From Diplodia intermedia (lineage: Eukaryota > Ascomycota > Dothideomycetes > Botryosphaeriales > Botryosphaeriaceae), in contig JAKEKT010000067.1 of assembly GCA_021495925.1 (NCBI GenBank), positions 1-64,000 of the forward strand: a stretch of 64,000 nucleotides of DNA, in the 5' to 3' direction. Made by a program: the position numbers and the translations under genes. This document shows, in pieces, positions 30,858 through 42,961 of the stretch (position 1 is the stretch's first letter; each line of letters begins with the position of its first letter). Under the pieces are notes generated by a model that was given only the letters and a program-made list of their open reading frames with translations, had not been told where the DNA came from and searched no databases.

Positions 30858-31810
30858 CCCAGTAGTAAGAAGTAGTGGCGGGCACAAACGGCCCTTTTTG
30901 CCGTCCCGCCAAGAGGCTCGGCGCGGAAGCGGAAGCGGGAGAGGCTCGTGAGGTGACGGGCCCCGGCCATCGGATCTTGGCGAAAAGGCAAGACGAGCAA
31001 CGCGAAAGCAAGGAAGCCGAGCGGGCAGCTGGTCGGCATGCTGGCAAGCCCACTTTTGCCGAGCGACGGCATGTGATGAGCCAGCCGAGTTGATCTTTGC
31101 TCCTGTGATGTGCGCTGCCATTTTTCTTCATGCGTGGATTCGGAGCTCTCGTCTCTGGCAGATGCAATGGTTCCGTCAGTCCTCTCTTCATTCCGTCCCA
31201 CGTGTCGAGAGCAGCAATGCATGACAAATGCGCCTCGTGAGAGAGGCCGACACTTGCGGCTCGTGGCGGCGCTGGCGTTTGGGCTGGATTCATTTCTGAC
31301 AAGCGGCGGCGTCGGCATGATCGGCCAACGCTCGGAGCTGAGGGCGCAATTGGGCCCAAAAAGTGGACTCCCAGCAACGAATTGCCCAGTTGATGACTCA
31401 GGCATGCGCTTTTCGTCGTCGTCCTTGGAAGGAAGGGGAAACAGTGCAGGATCCGAATGCAAACGGCGGCGGGGCGGGCGCGGCCGGAGAAGTGCGCGCG
31501 CGGCCTGTCTTCCCTTCTAGAAGAGATGACATGTATGCCCGTGTTCTGGCGATGAGTCTTGGGGTTCCTGCCGCGCAAAGCGGGTCTGTGTTGGCTGTTC
31601 CAGAGGCCAGATAAATTTTTCCCCCTTCCAATCTTTCGACTCATACCCCGTTGTCAGCTCTTCCCTTCTGACTGTCAGACGATTTTCAACAAAACCGTCT
31701 GCCCATTCGAAGTTCAACCTTCCCGAATACGTCACTAGCCGCTCCCACTCGCCCCTCCCGCCTTCGTCGTCATTCTCGTCTTGGCCCGCCACTACCCCGC
31801 CGAGTGTTGA

Positions 31811-33546
31811 ATGCATCCCACAGCTGCGTCGTGCGATCCCTTGCGGATGGGGCCACCATGGCTGCATCCCGTGCAGGCGTCTACCAAGGAGACCAATGAC
31901 TCCCAGGCAACGCTATGTCCCAGGCCTCCATGGATGAACTCGCCTGGGTCCAGCAATCCCAGTATCCATCCCCAGATCGACAGGATCCCCGTGGAGGTGT
32001 GCCCACACGGCAACGGCAGCCAAGCCGTGGGGATACTACAACCTTTCAATGCCATCACGCCCGAGATTTCTGAGAAGCCCTCGGCGGCGTCGTCCGAGTC
32101 TGGGGATTCGGTGCTGGAGCAGCCGCAGGAGAGCGAGGGTCCTTGGTGGATGAGTATGGTGCACAACTTCACTCCCTCATGGGTACGTTCACTCCCCAGC
32201 AATTTCTTCCATGCTCTTTCTCCAACACGCCGTGCCTGAAGCTCTTGGATCCTCTGTGAACGCAAGAGTGACTTACGGACTCCGCAGTATTCCATGACCA
32301 TGGCCACCGGTATGGCCGCCTTAATCTTGCACGCTCTCCCCTATCAGAACCAGACCGTTACTGTGTTGTACACGATAATCTTTGTCCTTGATGTTTTCAT
32401 GTTCGTTGTCATATCCGTTCTTGCAATCTTGCGGTATACACTGTACCCGCAGACGTGGGGAATGATGATACGGCATCCCGTCCAATCGCTTTTCCTGGGC
32501 TGTTGTCCCATGGGCTTGACTACAGTCATCAACATGTTTGTCTTCGTGTGTATCGAAAATGCCGGATGGGGCAAGTGGGCTTCCGATCTTGCGTGGGCCC
32601 TGTGGTGGATTGACGTGGTGATGGCCGTGGCCTGCTCTTGTGGATTGCCTTTCTTGCTGTAAGTTGAACATGACTGTTCAGGGAAGTATCATGCTGACGC
32701 GAAAATCAGTATGCACGTGCATCAGGTGGACCTGCCCTCGATGACGGCGGTGTGGCTGCTTCCCGCGGCTACTCCAATCGTAACAGCATCCAACGGAGCA
32801 ACCATAGCGTCCATGTTGGCGAGCACCAACCAACAGCATGCCCTGTGGACCTTGATGGTCAGCTACGTGCTGTGGGGTATCGGCTTGCCTATGGCCGTCG
32901 TGACGCTGAGCATCTACTTCCATCGCCTGACGATGCACAAACTGCCTCCGCGGGACGTCATCATTACTGTCTTCATGCCCGTCGGTCCGCTCGGCCAGGC
33001 CAGCTTTACCATAATGAACTTGGGTAAAATGGCGCTGGAGTTATTTCCGGAGGTAAGAATGCGAAACACGATGAGCCGTCCACAGGCAGAAGCTGACGAC
33101 GGACTAGACCGGCTCCATCCACCCGCTGGCAGGTGGCGTCTTCTACATTGTCGGTTTTGGCACAGCGATCATCCTCTGGGGATTCGGACTCGTCTGGTTG
33201 GTATTCGCTGTTGCTTCAGTGACTCGCTCCAGGTTCCCCTTCAACATGGGGTGGTGGGGATTCACCTTCCCGACTGGTGTCTATGTCCTGGCAACTCTGC
33301 AATTGGGAGTCGAGTTTCCATCCGCCTTCTTTGACATCCTTGGGACCGTAAGTGCAGGCTCGGTCTATTGAAAGCCGTTGCGCTAACACATAATGCCAGG
33401 TTATGGCGGTGATTGTGGTCCTGATTTGGTTTCTCGTCGCGGTCATAACTTTGCAGAGAAACCTGATCGGAGATATCAACTTTGCACCTTGTTTTCTAAG
33501 CTCCAGGAGAGCACGGCGGAATAGAGAGGTATCTGATAGAGTTTAG
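31811..33546 (+). CDS. TDT-family anion transporter (SSU1-like)
   Basis: Predicted 490-aa plasma-membrane transporter of the tellurite-resistance/dicarboxylate (TDT, SLAC1-fold) family, which includes fungal sulfite pump SSU1 and malate transporters. Exons: 31811-32182, 32288-32658, 32710-33052, 33108-33347 and 33400-33546. A polar N-terminus of about 110 residues is followed by the entry motif NFTPSWYSMTMATGMAALI and about ten hydrophobic helices. MGWWGFTFPTGVYVLATLQL near the C-terminal end is typical of the SSU1 branch. Substrate (sulfite, malate or other anion) cannot be read from sequence. The start is uncertain: Met at 31811 or a downstream Met in the polar region. Its stop lies 27 nt from the stop of the opposing F-box gene. 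Confidence 0.88.
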
Positions 33547-33573
33547 GGGATATTCCAAATGAGACCAGTTCTT

Positions 33574-34710
33574 TCACGCGACATGTTCCGTTGGCTGGTG
33601 CTTTCCCAGGTCGAATGGCACCCACTCGGAACCATCAGTCTTGGCCCAGCCATGATCTTTCAGGGCGCCCAAATGCTCATCGTCATCCAGGGTTTCAATC
33701 AGGGCGTCCCACCTGTAGTCCCGACTCTTTACGGACGGACGCAGCTTGTGTCGGCGGTTATGCACGAGGAAGCCGGCCAAGACCCTGTAGGTGCGGTCCA
33801 GCTCGACCCAGAGATCGGCGGGCTGGGCTCGCTTCATCCGCTGGGGCTCGTGCAGAATGGTGCTGGTCGGCTCTGGAGCCAGCTGGAAGGTAATACAACA
33901 CTGGGTTGGTAGGAGAGCCAAGTGGCGGGCGAAGCGGAGGACATTTTCGCTTGTGGGAAAGATTGCAACGTAGGTGAGCGAAGTGGCAGCGTTGGATTCC
34001 CAGCTCGCTCGCTCGAGAAGGTGCCTCAGGACGCAGGGGGAAATGTAATGCTGATACTCGTACAAGTTGTAAGCGGACAGCGAGGAGCCTTCGTTGTAGC
34101 CGATGTGGCACCAACGGCGCCTGGCCATGAGATTTTCCGCGGCAGCACAGGGCTCGGCACAGGCGTGGTCGGTGTTCTGACGTAGCTCGAGGACGTGGTA
34201 GCGCTGCTCGAAGGCCCAGCTGTGCTGGAAGTAGCCACCGGAGCCGGCGAGACGGGCCAGGGCGGCAGGAGGGGCGACGATCTTGATCGAGGCAGGCTCG
34301 ATGCGATGGAAGACGACAGACCAGAAATCAGTGGAGACGGAGGCGATATCGGCCCTTAACGAGCCGTAGATTTCCCCATGGGCGCAGACGACCAAGCTCT
34401 TCACATGATGGCGGCGGTCGAACTTGGCCAGAAACGAGCGGATGCGGGGTAGCTCCGCGGCGAGGCTGGGGACCCATTCGTTGTGCTCGTCGTCAAGGAT
34501 GTGCAGGTTGAAGACGAGGTAATGGAAGAGCAGGGGCCGGATGATACGGCGCCATCGGGGCGACACCAGAGACAGGGCCTTGAGAGAGCGGTCCCGGAAC
34601 GAGGTGAGGGCATGGGGATCGGGCTCGTCGAAGAAGTGGGCGTCGGACGGCGGAGCACGGTCGAGGTAGGAGATGACGTGCAGCTTCAGCTCGTCGGGGA
34701 GGGCGTCCAT
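33574..34710 (-). CDS. F-box-like protein
   Basis: Single-exon 378-aa protein. It opens with MDALPDELKLHVISYLD, and the LKALSLVSPRWRRIIRPLLF helix follows, together forming an F-box-type N-terminus that would bind Skp1 in an SCF ubiquitin ligase. No WD40, LRR or other known substrate-binding repeat is visible in the rest, which is globular and rich in aromatic and basic residues. The Met at 34710 is preferred because the F-box normally starts at the N-terminus; the frame is open up to 34866. Substrate unknown. Convergent with the SSU1-like gene. Confidence 0.78.
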   Translation of the reverse strand: MDALPDELKLHVISYLDRAPPSDAHFFDEPDPHALTSFRDRSLKALSLVSPRWRRIIRPLLFHYLVFNLHILDDEHNEWVPSLAAELPRIRSFLAKFDRRHHVKSLVVCAHGEIYGSLRADIASVSTDFWSVVFHRIEPASIKIVAPPAALARLAGSGGYFQHSWAFEQRYHVLELRQNTDHACAEPCAAAENLMARRRWCHIGYNEGSSLSAYNLYEYQHYISPCVLRHLLERASWESNAATSLTYVAIFPTSENVLRFARHLALLPTQCCITFQLAPEPTSTILHEPQRMKRAQPADLWVELDRTYRVLAGFLVHNRRHKLRPSVKSRDYRWDALIETLDDDEHLGALKDHGWAKTDGSEWVPFDLGKHQPTEHVA

Positions 34711-35464
34711 TTTGATGAGGAGAGGAAGAGCCGATGGACCTCGGAGGTGGAGGTGTCGGGAGTGGACCGGCCCGCGCATGACGTCGGGTGTTGGCAACGG
34801 CGGCCCCCAGCCAGCCGCCCCGCTGCCCGCACCTGCCCTCTGGCTGATGGATGAAACGCCCGCCACGCGCCCTTTGCATCGAACATTCCTCGCGGCTTCG
34901 CGCGTCAGCCCCCGCCGACTGTGTCACCCTGTAGCCGTCGGCCTGACGCATCATGATCCGTCGTTGGCCACGTTGTGCCCGGGAGCCATCCATCGATTTC
35001 AATACAGACTGGCCATTATTGCAGCCTCGTATCTGGTTGATGGACAGGCGCATGACTGACTGCAACCTCAACGTCTGCTCGGCCCATGCCGGATTGGGCG
35101 CCCTCGAGAGCTGGCAGCGCAGCATCCTGCTAATATTAGCAGCAGATCGCTGTGAGCTAAGGGTTTGCGGCAACAGCTTGTCCCGATCATTCTTTCAAGG
35201 CAGTGGCGTGTGCCACAACCCTGTCGGCTTTTTCGTGGCCGCTGACCCGCCGTGCCACCGCACCGGGAGCTAATGCACCTCCGCTCGTCGTATCCTTTAT
35301 GATTCTTGCCTCTCAAAGCAACTGCAACCCTCTCGCTCCCGGACGGGCGTTCCGCACCTGGCAGCCTCCTACGCTACATAAAGACAGCGCGCGATCCCTT
35401 GCATCCCTCTGTAGCTTCATCAAGCCGCATTTCAATCGTTACTTCAGCGCCAACTTCGACCACC
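34711..35464. other. divergent intergenic region
   Basis: Between the F-box gene and the small secreted protein gene. CTACATAAAG near 35372, about 90 nt ahead of the downstream start, may act as a TATA-like element. No gene is recognised. Confidence 0.4.
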
Positions 35465-36198
35465 ATGCTTTTCGCTTCGCACATCCTCCTCGCCGCCCTC
35501 GGCCTCCTCTCTCCCGCTCTTGCTTTCCCAGCCAGGTCCACCGTCTTGGAAGCTCGCCAGTCTCAGACCAACTACCGCTACACGCTCACCGCGTATGCTC
35601 CCAACAACACCACCTTGAACGGCGCCAAATCCCAAAACGGTGGAGCCCTCTTCGCCGAGAAAGTCGGCCAATACTGCCCTACCATTGTCGGCTCCTCCTG
35701 TCCCAATGGCACTGATACGGTTTACGTGGGCGGCTTGACCCCCGTAAGTCTTGCCCCTTTGAGCTGCGTGTCTCGAGCTGACCAGACCAGTCCTCCATGG
35801 TACCCGGCGGCCAGGAGCTTTACGTCGCTGCCGACGGTGCCATCCAGATCACCGTCCAGCACTCGCACGAAATTCCTTCAGGCGCCTATCCCAGCTACAA
35901 AGGCTGGTTCTACAACGCTCTGCCGACCGCCAACGATTCTGACGTTGCTCCCATGGCCAACTGCCCCCACGACAGTGCCCGCTACAACTGCGAGACACCC
36001 TTGGGTTTCTGGACTTTCCAAGCACCTGACGCCGCAAAGGATGTTGGAGGCGTGGTGGCCTGCCCCAGCCCGTACTCTCCGGACGAAGCGGTTGCTTACG
36101 CCGTGACCCCAAAGTTCAATCGCACCGACTGCACTCCCATGCTGGGCTTGGGCACCCATAACTACACGGGTGTGTTCCCGCCCGTGTGGTCGTACTGA
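35465..36198 (+). CDS. small secreted protein, PhiA/IgE-binding-like
   Basis: Predicted 228-aa secreted protein. Exons: 35465-35743 and 35791-36198; a 47-nt phase 0 intron. The signal peptide covers about residues 1-20 (ending LALAFP), followed by a possible KEX2-like site (LEAR). The mature part contains YCPTIVGSSCPNGTDTVY and a VPGGQELYVAADGAIQITV core that resembles the cell-wall protein PhiA and the 'IgE-binding' secreted proteins of Aspergillus. Six cysteines are spread through the mature chain, and several N-glycosylation sites (NNT, NGT, NDS, NRT, NYT) are visible. Probably a cell-wall or extracellular protein; biochemical role unknown. Confidence 0.78.
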
Positions 36199-36531
36199 TT
36201 GCGGTTGAAGCCTGCTCGATGCGTTACCTACTCTCTTATTCCTGTACTGTAAATAATGCCTTGCTTAACGACTCCTTGAAAGAAACGTTGGCATAGTTAA
36301 TGCATAATATCATCATCCCATCAGCCATTGTCCATCTCATGCAGAACTCATCCCATGAAGATTTCGTTGATCCGCCGATAACGTTGCCCGCTCTCACTTC
36401 CAACTGGACACTTCTTGTTGATACTAAACATTCAGAAAGTCTAAAAAGAAAATAAACCGAATGATGGGTGGAATGCACATGAGAACCGACTCTACGAAAA
36501 CTCGCTCACTTGGCAGGCGAAATTCGCCACC
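36199..36531. other. convergent intergenic region
   Basis: 3' flanks of the secreted protein and laccase genes. It is AT-rich with no distinct signal. Confidence 0.45.
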
Positions 36532-38656
36532 TCATACTCCGGAATCCTCCTCCTCAACCCCATTCGCAGTCGCATACGTATCCCAAGCAGTGCAAGTATC
36601 TGACATAGATGCAGCGCTGATGACCTCCTCCATCTCGCTCGCGCGCTCGAGGAACTGCATTGCTAGGCCTTCGGACGTGTGCCAGCCGATGTGGCAATGC
36701 ATGAGCCTGATGGATCAAAACAAGTCAGCAAGAACCAGCCGGTGGAAACTGAAGCAGGAGAAAGAGGGGAGAGAAATAGGAAGAAAGAAAAGAAGGGCTA
36801 CTGACCAAGCACCGGGATTGTCGGTGTAGAATGCGATGACCACATAGCCACTGGCCGGCAAGGTCGCAACGTCCCTACGCGGCGGGTTGGCCGTGTTGAG
36901 CGTCACCGCGTCCGAGTACGTGCCCGTGCCCGACGCCAGGATCCAGAAGTCGTGACCTGCGCAAACAGAGGAACATCAGTGAAACCGCTTCCGTCAGAGT
37001 CCCATCGGAACGATGCCCAAGAGAGAGAGAGTGTTTCCTTCTTACCGTGCAGGTGGAACGGATGCGGCACGCCCTGCGCCGTCTCGATGACAAAGTACAC
37101 CCACTCGTCCGCCGACGCCAGCTCGACGACGTGGTCGTCGTCGGTCCAGTCCGTCTTGCCGTTGTAGACGCTCATCGTCGTCGGGCTGCCCCACTCGACG
37201 GCCATGGTCTTGGCGCTGATGTACCACTTGAACAGGTTGCCCAGCACGCCGATGGTGACGGGCATGTCGGTGCTGTCGGACGCGACCATGGCCGACGTCG
37301 GGTTCTGCACCAGCGCCGGCACGAGCGACGCGTACGGCTCGTCGACGCACTCGTTGTCGAAGTCGGTGTAGGCCGCGGTGGTGGGGTCCGCCGTGCTGCC
37401 GCCGTCGTAGCGGAGGATGGCGCGGATGTTGTCGACGTTCTCGTTGGACGAGCAGGCCGTCTGCGGCACCGCGCGGATCCAGTAGTCCTGCTCCTCCTGG
37501 TCGGCCGTGACGACGACGTCGTAGCGCTGGCCCATGTTGATGTCGAGGTACTCGGTCTGGTACGGCTCGATGGGGACGAAGTCCATGGCGATGACGGTAA
37601 GCGTGTGGTTGTCGATCATGAATTTGAAGTGCGTGTCGATGGCCGTGTTGACGAGCCGCAGACGGTAGGAGCTTCCAGATGCCACGGTTGTTTCCCACCG
37701 GGAGCCGGTGACGCTTCCGGAATCATTGTAGACATTGAGCCCGTTGATCAGAGCGTTACTAAGGTCTGGAGGGCCTTGGGTTTGTGCGTAGTTGTACAGC
37801 TCGTCGGAAGTCCGATGAGACCAGTCACTGAGCATGACCGGGCCGATGTCCTCGTCGTAGTTGCCGGAAGCCGGCCCATGAATGACAATGGGACCAAAGA
37901 CGCCGTTCCATGCTTGCAGTGAAAAGTGAGAGTGGTACCCTGGAACAGTCAGCTGTAGTCTCGGTAGTGCTCATGACCGGTGTGGCTTACAGCTGGAACC
38001 ATACTGCGTTGCGCGCCAAGTATAAGTCATAGACTCTCCCGGCTAAGGACATGGTCAGCATTGGCCTCTTCATCCGGTTCGGGTTGACATACCGCAATCG
38101 GACATTGTGTGATACTTGGAACGCCGTCCATCCAGTTGGTCCAATTTTGGCGAATACCGTGCCAATGGATACCCGTTCCATTGTTCTGCATACTGTTGAT
38201 GACATGCACAACTGGGTAGCGTCAGAGACGATTCCTTTGGCTCCCTCTCCATCAACCGATCAACCGCTGGACTAAAGAAACGATTGAGGCTTACCAACTG
38301 TGTCTCCCCAATTTGCCTCAATGGTAGGGCCAGGAACAGACCCATTGACCGTCAAAGCCATGCGCTCAATGCCATCGGGCGACACAGTCGTGTTGGTGAC
38401 ATCAAACCAGTACTGCGGATTTTAGCTTGTGGAATGGAACTTTACGGCTGGGAGAAATTCTTACCTCGACAGTCACCCCCGTGTCCGGGACTTCAGAGTA
38501 CCAGTCGGTTTGAAGATCATACTCACACCAGGTAGATCTGTCACTGGCAGTATTGCCAGTGCATACAGATGCCGCTGCAGAGGAAGTTGACGAGGCAGCT
38601 TGCGGTGCCGCGAGCGCTCCGGCGAAGAGAAGGTTCCAAAGGGAGAGTGATCGCAT
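36532..38656 (-). CDS. secreted laccase (asco-laccase, multicopper oxidase)
   Basis: Predicted 566-aa extracellular laccase oxidising phenolics with reduction of O2 to water. Exons on the minus strand: 38656-38465, 38412-38295, 38211-38093, 38042-37991, 37939-37046, 36956-36806 and 36706-36532; all six introns are GT-AG and frame is continuous. It has a signal peptide (about 1-17). All four copper motifs are intact: HWHG at 119-122, WYHSH at 161-165, HPFHLHGHDFW from 453, and HCHIGWH at 512-518 with Leu523 as the type-1 axial residue. The protein ends DSGV, the C-terminal plug tetrapeptide of asco-laccases (DSGL/I/V). Relevant to lignin-related phenolics, pigment or detoxification. Confidence 0.94.
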
Positions 38657-41208
38657 CTTCGCGGTATGGCGTGGGAGCAGGCAAGACGTTAAGTGAGGAC
38701 GAATAGACCTTAACGAAAGACGTCGATCTCCGAGGCTCTCCTTGCGCGATAGGTAAAGGGGAGAGAAGGGAGGAAAGCCTTGATCGGGTACGTCCTTCAG
38801 CAGACTGCGCATGAAGTTAAATACCAGCGTTGCAAGCGGCGGGGAGAAGCGTCAAGGCAAGCTGATGGTGTAGAAATGGAGAAGCGATGCTACACCACCA
38901 TCGTCATACTCCAAGGCTTCTCGACGCGTGCTTTGCTGCCTGACGGGGCGCCTGCAGTAGCCGAGAAAGGATGTGTCTCCACCGTACTAGAGTCCTCGTG
39001 CAGGCTCAAACAGACGAAGCGTAGGCTGGTGAAGCAGACCAAGCGGACAGGCTATTGCTGGACCATGTGCCTCGGCGTCTGGATAACACAAAGCTTACGG
39101 CCCACGGCTGTGCCGGGGATCCATGGGGAAGGTCGGAGCATCGCCAATGCATGTAAGAACAGTGGCCCCGTGGGATTCCCCCCACGCAAATATTGCCGGT
39201 GCGATAATAGCACATGAGAAGATGAGGAACTAACCTCTCGCGATGTTGGAGCTGTCTGAGGCTCGGCTAGAGCCTATGGGGGCCACGACTCATCGAAGTC
39301 ATTTGGCCGCGAGTCAGCCGGTTCAGGGTTTAGTTTCATCGGGATCCGCCTGTCGCCATGTTTCAATAACCTTCTGCATATTTGCCCCAGGGCGCAAGAA
39401 GCTGGCAGGAGCAGCCACGATGGCGCATGGCCATGTAAGCCACAAATTAATTTCCGGCTCGGGCACAAGGAAAACAGGGCCACCTGCGAGGGGTGCTGAC
39501 AGCATACATGGCCGGGATGATGTGTGCCGCACAGAAACAATACTCTTTGAAGCATGCTACCGATCATTTGACTCGGACAGGAGGACCGAGCTGACGAGTC
39601 CATGTCCTGATGCAGCAATTTGAGCGTTCAATGCGAACTCCAAGTGCCAGAATCGCGTCCCATTGGCCGATAGTCCAGAATACGTATAACCAAGTTGATC
39701 CGATGGCGCATCTAGGCGCTGTCTCGAGCATGCAGCCAAGTACGCTCTGCCTCCAGACAGGACTGCAAGTGCCCACGCGGTTGCTTAGTCGGGCCGGTGT
39801 GCATCCACTGGAACGAGACCACCTTTAGATAGCCCTTTAGAAATCCGGAGCTCGCACCGGGACCGCTAGAGGTCTCAATAAGTCTGCGTATAGACTCGAT
39901 TAGCCGCTGCATTCACCCGAATGACCGACCGTGGACTGAAGCTTTCCGGCGAGCAGTCACACCCGGCAACCCTTTGGATAGCACATATCAAAAGAGCCCG
40001 TGCAAACAGTTTGAGTATGTGGACTCGACCCACAGGGAGCAGGCGACTGTCCGGGGGCAGAACGCGGGAACAGGACAAATCAGTGTGATGGTAGCAGGGT
40101 ATAGTGCCTCGTTGGGCGCCTCACCCGCTCATCATCCATATGAAACAACCAATCAACCTTGAAGGCATGTTCGCTTCCAAAGATAAACAAACGGTTGTCG
40201 GTATGGGTGCGAACACATCCGGTCTTGGGTGCATGGGCTGATCTCGCGGTATCCACGGCGGAGGGTCCTGCTGACGTGGGAGGCAAAGTCAGGTTGCTGG
40301 GAGAGGCGAGAAAGCGCTTTTCTCTCCCGATTCGGCCGGGCTGAGAGGTGGAGACGCGTCCCCAACCCCCGGCTTGAGGAGACGAACACCACCACACCGC
40401 TCACACCTAACCGGTCGAACGGCGAGATAGGCGAGTCGACGCTCCCGCGCGGGTGCGGATGCTGCAAGACTGACCTTGCCTATATTGTGGTCAGACCAAA
40501 AGCTATATTTCTCCGATGCTGTCCAAGGTACGGCCCGGCTGCAGCGACTGTCCTGGCCTCTGCTCCGCATGGAGCCTCAGCGGTGGAGAGATGGCCCCTG
40601 TGAGACGGGAGACATGCGTCTTGGCACATGGCGGCGGCTTGTTCGTTGGATCCGGAACCTTAACAGCTCGAGCTTGTTGGCCGAAAGTTGCCGTTTTGGG
40701 AATCGTGTACGCGCGTCATCTTCAGTAACGCCGGTTGGCTCACCGCGGGAACCTCAGCTGAATCCACCAACCGCCACTTGCTCGCCTAACGGTTTCGATT
40801 CCCTGCATGCGACTATAACTCTTGGTCCGGCGGTTGTGGCGATCAAGATAGTGTTGATTCGAGAAGCAAAGCTGTGCAACCGCCGTGCAACCCGTTTCTG
40901 GCCCGCGAAATGAAACGAAAGCCGCGTCGGCCCTGTCATAAGACCACCCTCGCGTAGCTCGTGCTATCGAGACCATGCCGGCGAAGCTGCTGCGCCGTAG
41001 ATTGTGCCCTTCTGCCTGATGACCCTAACCGACTTGACCGGGGTGTCAGTTTGTTGCATATGTGATAAAGCCATCTGAGGAAAAACTCGCAGAAGGGCCA
41101 TTACAAATATTCGATGCCACCGCGAGCTAGTTGAAGCTGCGAATCCGCCTGGTCTCTACTGGAAGCCCAACGTGGTAACCGTCGTTCACCCACCCGGGAC
41201 CCACGACC
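38657..41208. other. 2.55 kb region without a recognised gene
   Basis: Ordinary base composition with scattered open frames of up to about 145 codons on both strands; none has a motif I recognise. It includes the laccase promoter side and the promoter of the secreted protein at 41209. Confidence 0.45.
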
Positions 41209-41848
41209 ATGTTTTCCCTCTTTTTGGCAGCCACGGTGCTGTTTCTTGTCCGCTTTTCGACCGCCGCCGCCATCAAGCCGAGAGCCGATTCCTTCAAGCT
41301 CTATGCGTATGGTTCTGACATTCCCGAAGGCCTGGGTGTCTTTATTGCAGACGGTCCGCGTCCTGAAACCGGGCTTGGAAGACTCACTGACAGTATCCAC
41401 AGGCGTAGCCTATGCGGGCGCAGAAGTTCCTGCGGACGCGTCAGGCATCACGAACATCACTTGTAAGTCCAGTGCTGCTACCCGACGTAGACAGATCTCT
41501 GACTGCTCAGTGTCGACGGAGGACAGCCAAAGCGGAACCTGGACTGTGACTACTGACAGTGGCGAATCCTACGCCTGGGGCATCACCAACTCCGGCGACG
41601 ATCTGGAGACGGTCGGTATTGCGAACTCGACCACGACCATGATTACAACGGGATTTGGCCTATACGGAGCATGGGCATATCATCTCTCGGATGCCGGCGA
41701 GATCCAAATGAACTATCGGGCTGTTCCTACGGGCACCGAAGATGTTTATGTCATCAAATGGGCGGCAGCTTCTACCACGGTCGATGATGGTGCTCTGTTG
41801 ATCAATTTAAGGACTGTGTCGCCGGTGCCGATCACCGACAAGATTTAG
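41209..41848 (+). CDS. small secreted protein, unknown function
   Basis: Predicted 180-aa secreted protein. Exons: 41209-41353, 41403-41462 and 41511-41848; introns of 49 and 48 nt. The signal peptide is about residues 1-20 (AAAIKPRA cleavage region). The mature protein begins SFKLYAYGSDIPEGLGVF and continues ADGVAYAGAEVP, a pattern I have seen in uncharacterised ascomycete secreted proteins. The rest is beta-rich and Thr/Ser-rich (GTWTVTTDSGESYAWGITN) with few cysteines after processing, so it is not a cysteine-stabilised effector. No enzyme motif is visible. The splice model restores a continuous frame where each unspliced frame is interrupted. Confidence 0.72.
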
Positions 41849-42393
41849 GCCCGGATTAGAGGCTGGTCTTGAGGCTTGTTGCAGTGGCTGGATGATGGAT
41901 TTGAAGTTTTTCAGTTGGTATCTTGGCTCGTGATATGCCAGGCTGTTGCTATTCAGATTGCGTTAGTGCAATACTCCCTTTGTCGAACAATGGATGATTG
42001 GTGGTTTGCTTAAGTAATTCATGTGCTTTCCCACAAGCCTATCCGCCCAGGTAGCCTGAAGAAAGACCTGCAGCACAGAGGCGTACCCAATCCGTATAGC
42101 TCCAGCCAAGATTAACCCCGTCGCCACTTCCTTCCCCTGGGCTGCAAATGTTCAATTGGTGCATCATCTCGGCTGAAGGTCGTCTCATTACTGAATTTGA
42201 GTTCGCGCTCGGTGCATCTCGCTGCCGGCAGGGTCATATCAAAATTCTGATCTGTGCCAAGTTGAGCTTGGAAATATCGGAACAAGAAATATTACAACGT
42301 TCACAGCGCGGTAGTCAGGGAAATCGTGAGGGGCAACAAGGATGACTTTTCCAGCTATCTTTTACAGACGAAATCCCAGGTATCAATCCTAAT
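41849..42393. other. convergent intergenic region
   Basis: Lies between the secreted-protein gene and eL22, both ending toward it. No gene is recognised. Confidence 0.45.
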
Positions 42394-42961
42394 TTACTCC
42401 TCATCGTCGTCGGCCTCGTCGTTGACGACGTTGAAGAAGCGGAGCTCGTAGACACCCTTGGAGGTGGAGACGACGCGGAGCCAGTCACGGAGCTGCTGCT
42501 TCTTGAGGAACTTCTTGGTCCTGCGAGGCGATCCCGTCAGCCATTGTTCCTGCGTGCACTTCTCCGGCATGACTTACAGGTACTTGAGGTAGCGACCAGA
42601 GAACTCCTGGTGGGCAATGACCTCGATCTTGCCGTCACCCTGCTGGGAGATCTGGACGGTGTCGCCGAGGTTGCCGGTGCGGCCATCGACCTTGATGCGG
42701 TCGTGGAGGAACTTCTCGAAGGCGGCGATGTCGAAGATCTTGTCGCTCACGGGCTGCGAGGCGTTGATGATGAACTGCGGCGGGCGTTAGACTGCGCGCT
42801 TGGAAAGGAGCGGGTGCGGGCGGTCGTACCTTCTTGGTGACCTTGGCCTTCTTGGGGCCGGCACGCTTCTGTAATGCACACTTAGCCTACTGCTCTCAAA
42901 AGCCGAGCCTCGCTCAGGAGATCGGCGGGCAGCAAAGCAGTGAACGTACGACGGGGGCCAT
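42394..42961 (-). CDS. RPL22: 60S ribosomal protein eL22
   Basis: Predicted 124-aa large-subunit ribosomal protein. Exons on the minus strand: 42961-42950, 42868-42830, 42774-42578 and 42520-42394. The first exon encodes just four residues (MAPV) and the second 13 (KRAGPKKAKVTKK), a structure often seen in fungal ribosomal protein genes. The core (VSDKIFDIAAFEKFLHDRIK, GRTGNLGD) and YLKYLTKKFLKK match eL22 throughout. The acidic C-terminal tail (EADDDEE) is also typical. It binds 25S rRNA on the outer surface of the large subunit. All splice junctions agree with family conservation. Confidence 0.94.

Larger units (their letters stand above)
29204..31810. other. 2.6 kb region without an intact gene
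   Basis: Apart from the HET-domain relic at about 29.7-30.0 kb and a 13-bp inverted repeat at 30818-30857, nothing is recognised. Open frames of up to about 280 codons on the minus strand (30.8-31.6 kb) overlap in several frames and have no family motif. Confidence 0.45.

Noticed and set aside
30796..31644. Two overlapping minus-strand open frames of 220-282 codons
   Set aside because: Two frames are open over the same bases, neither has a motif, and the composition is not coding-like.
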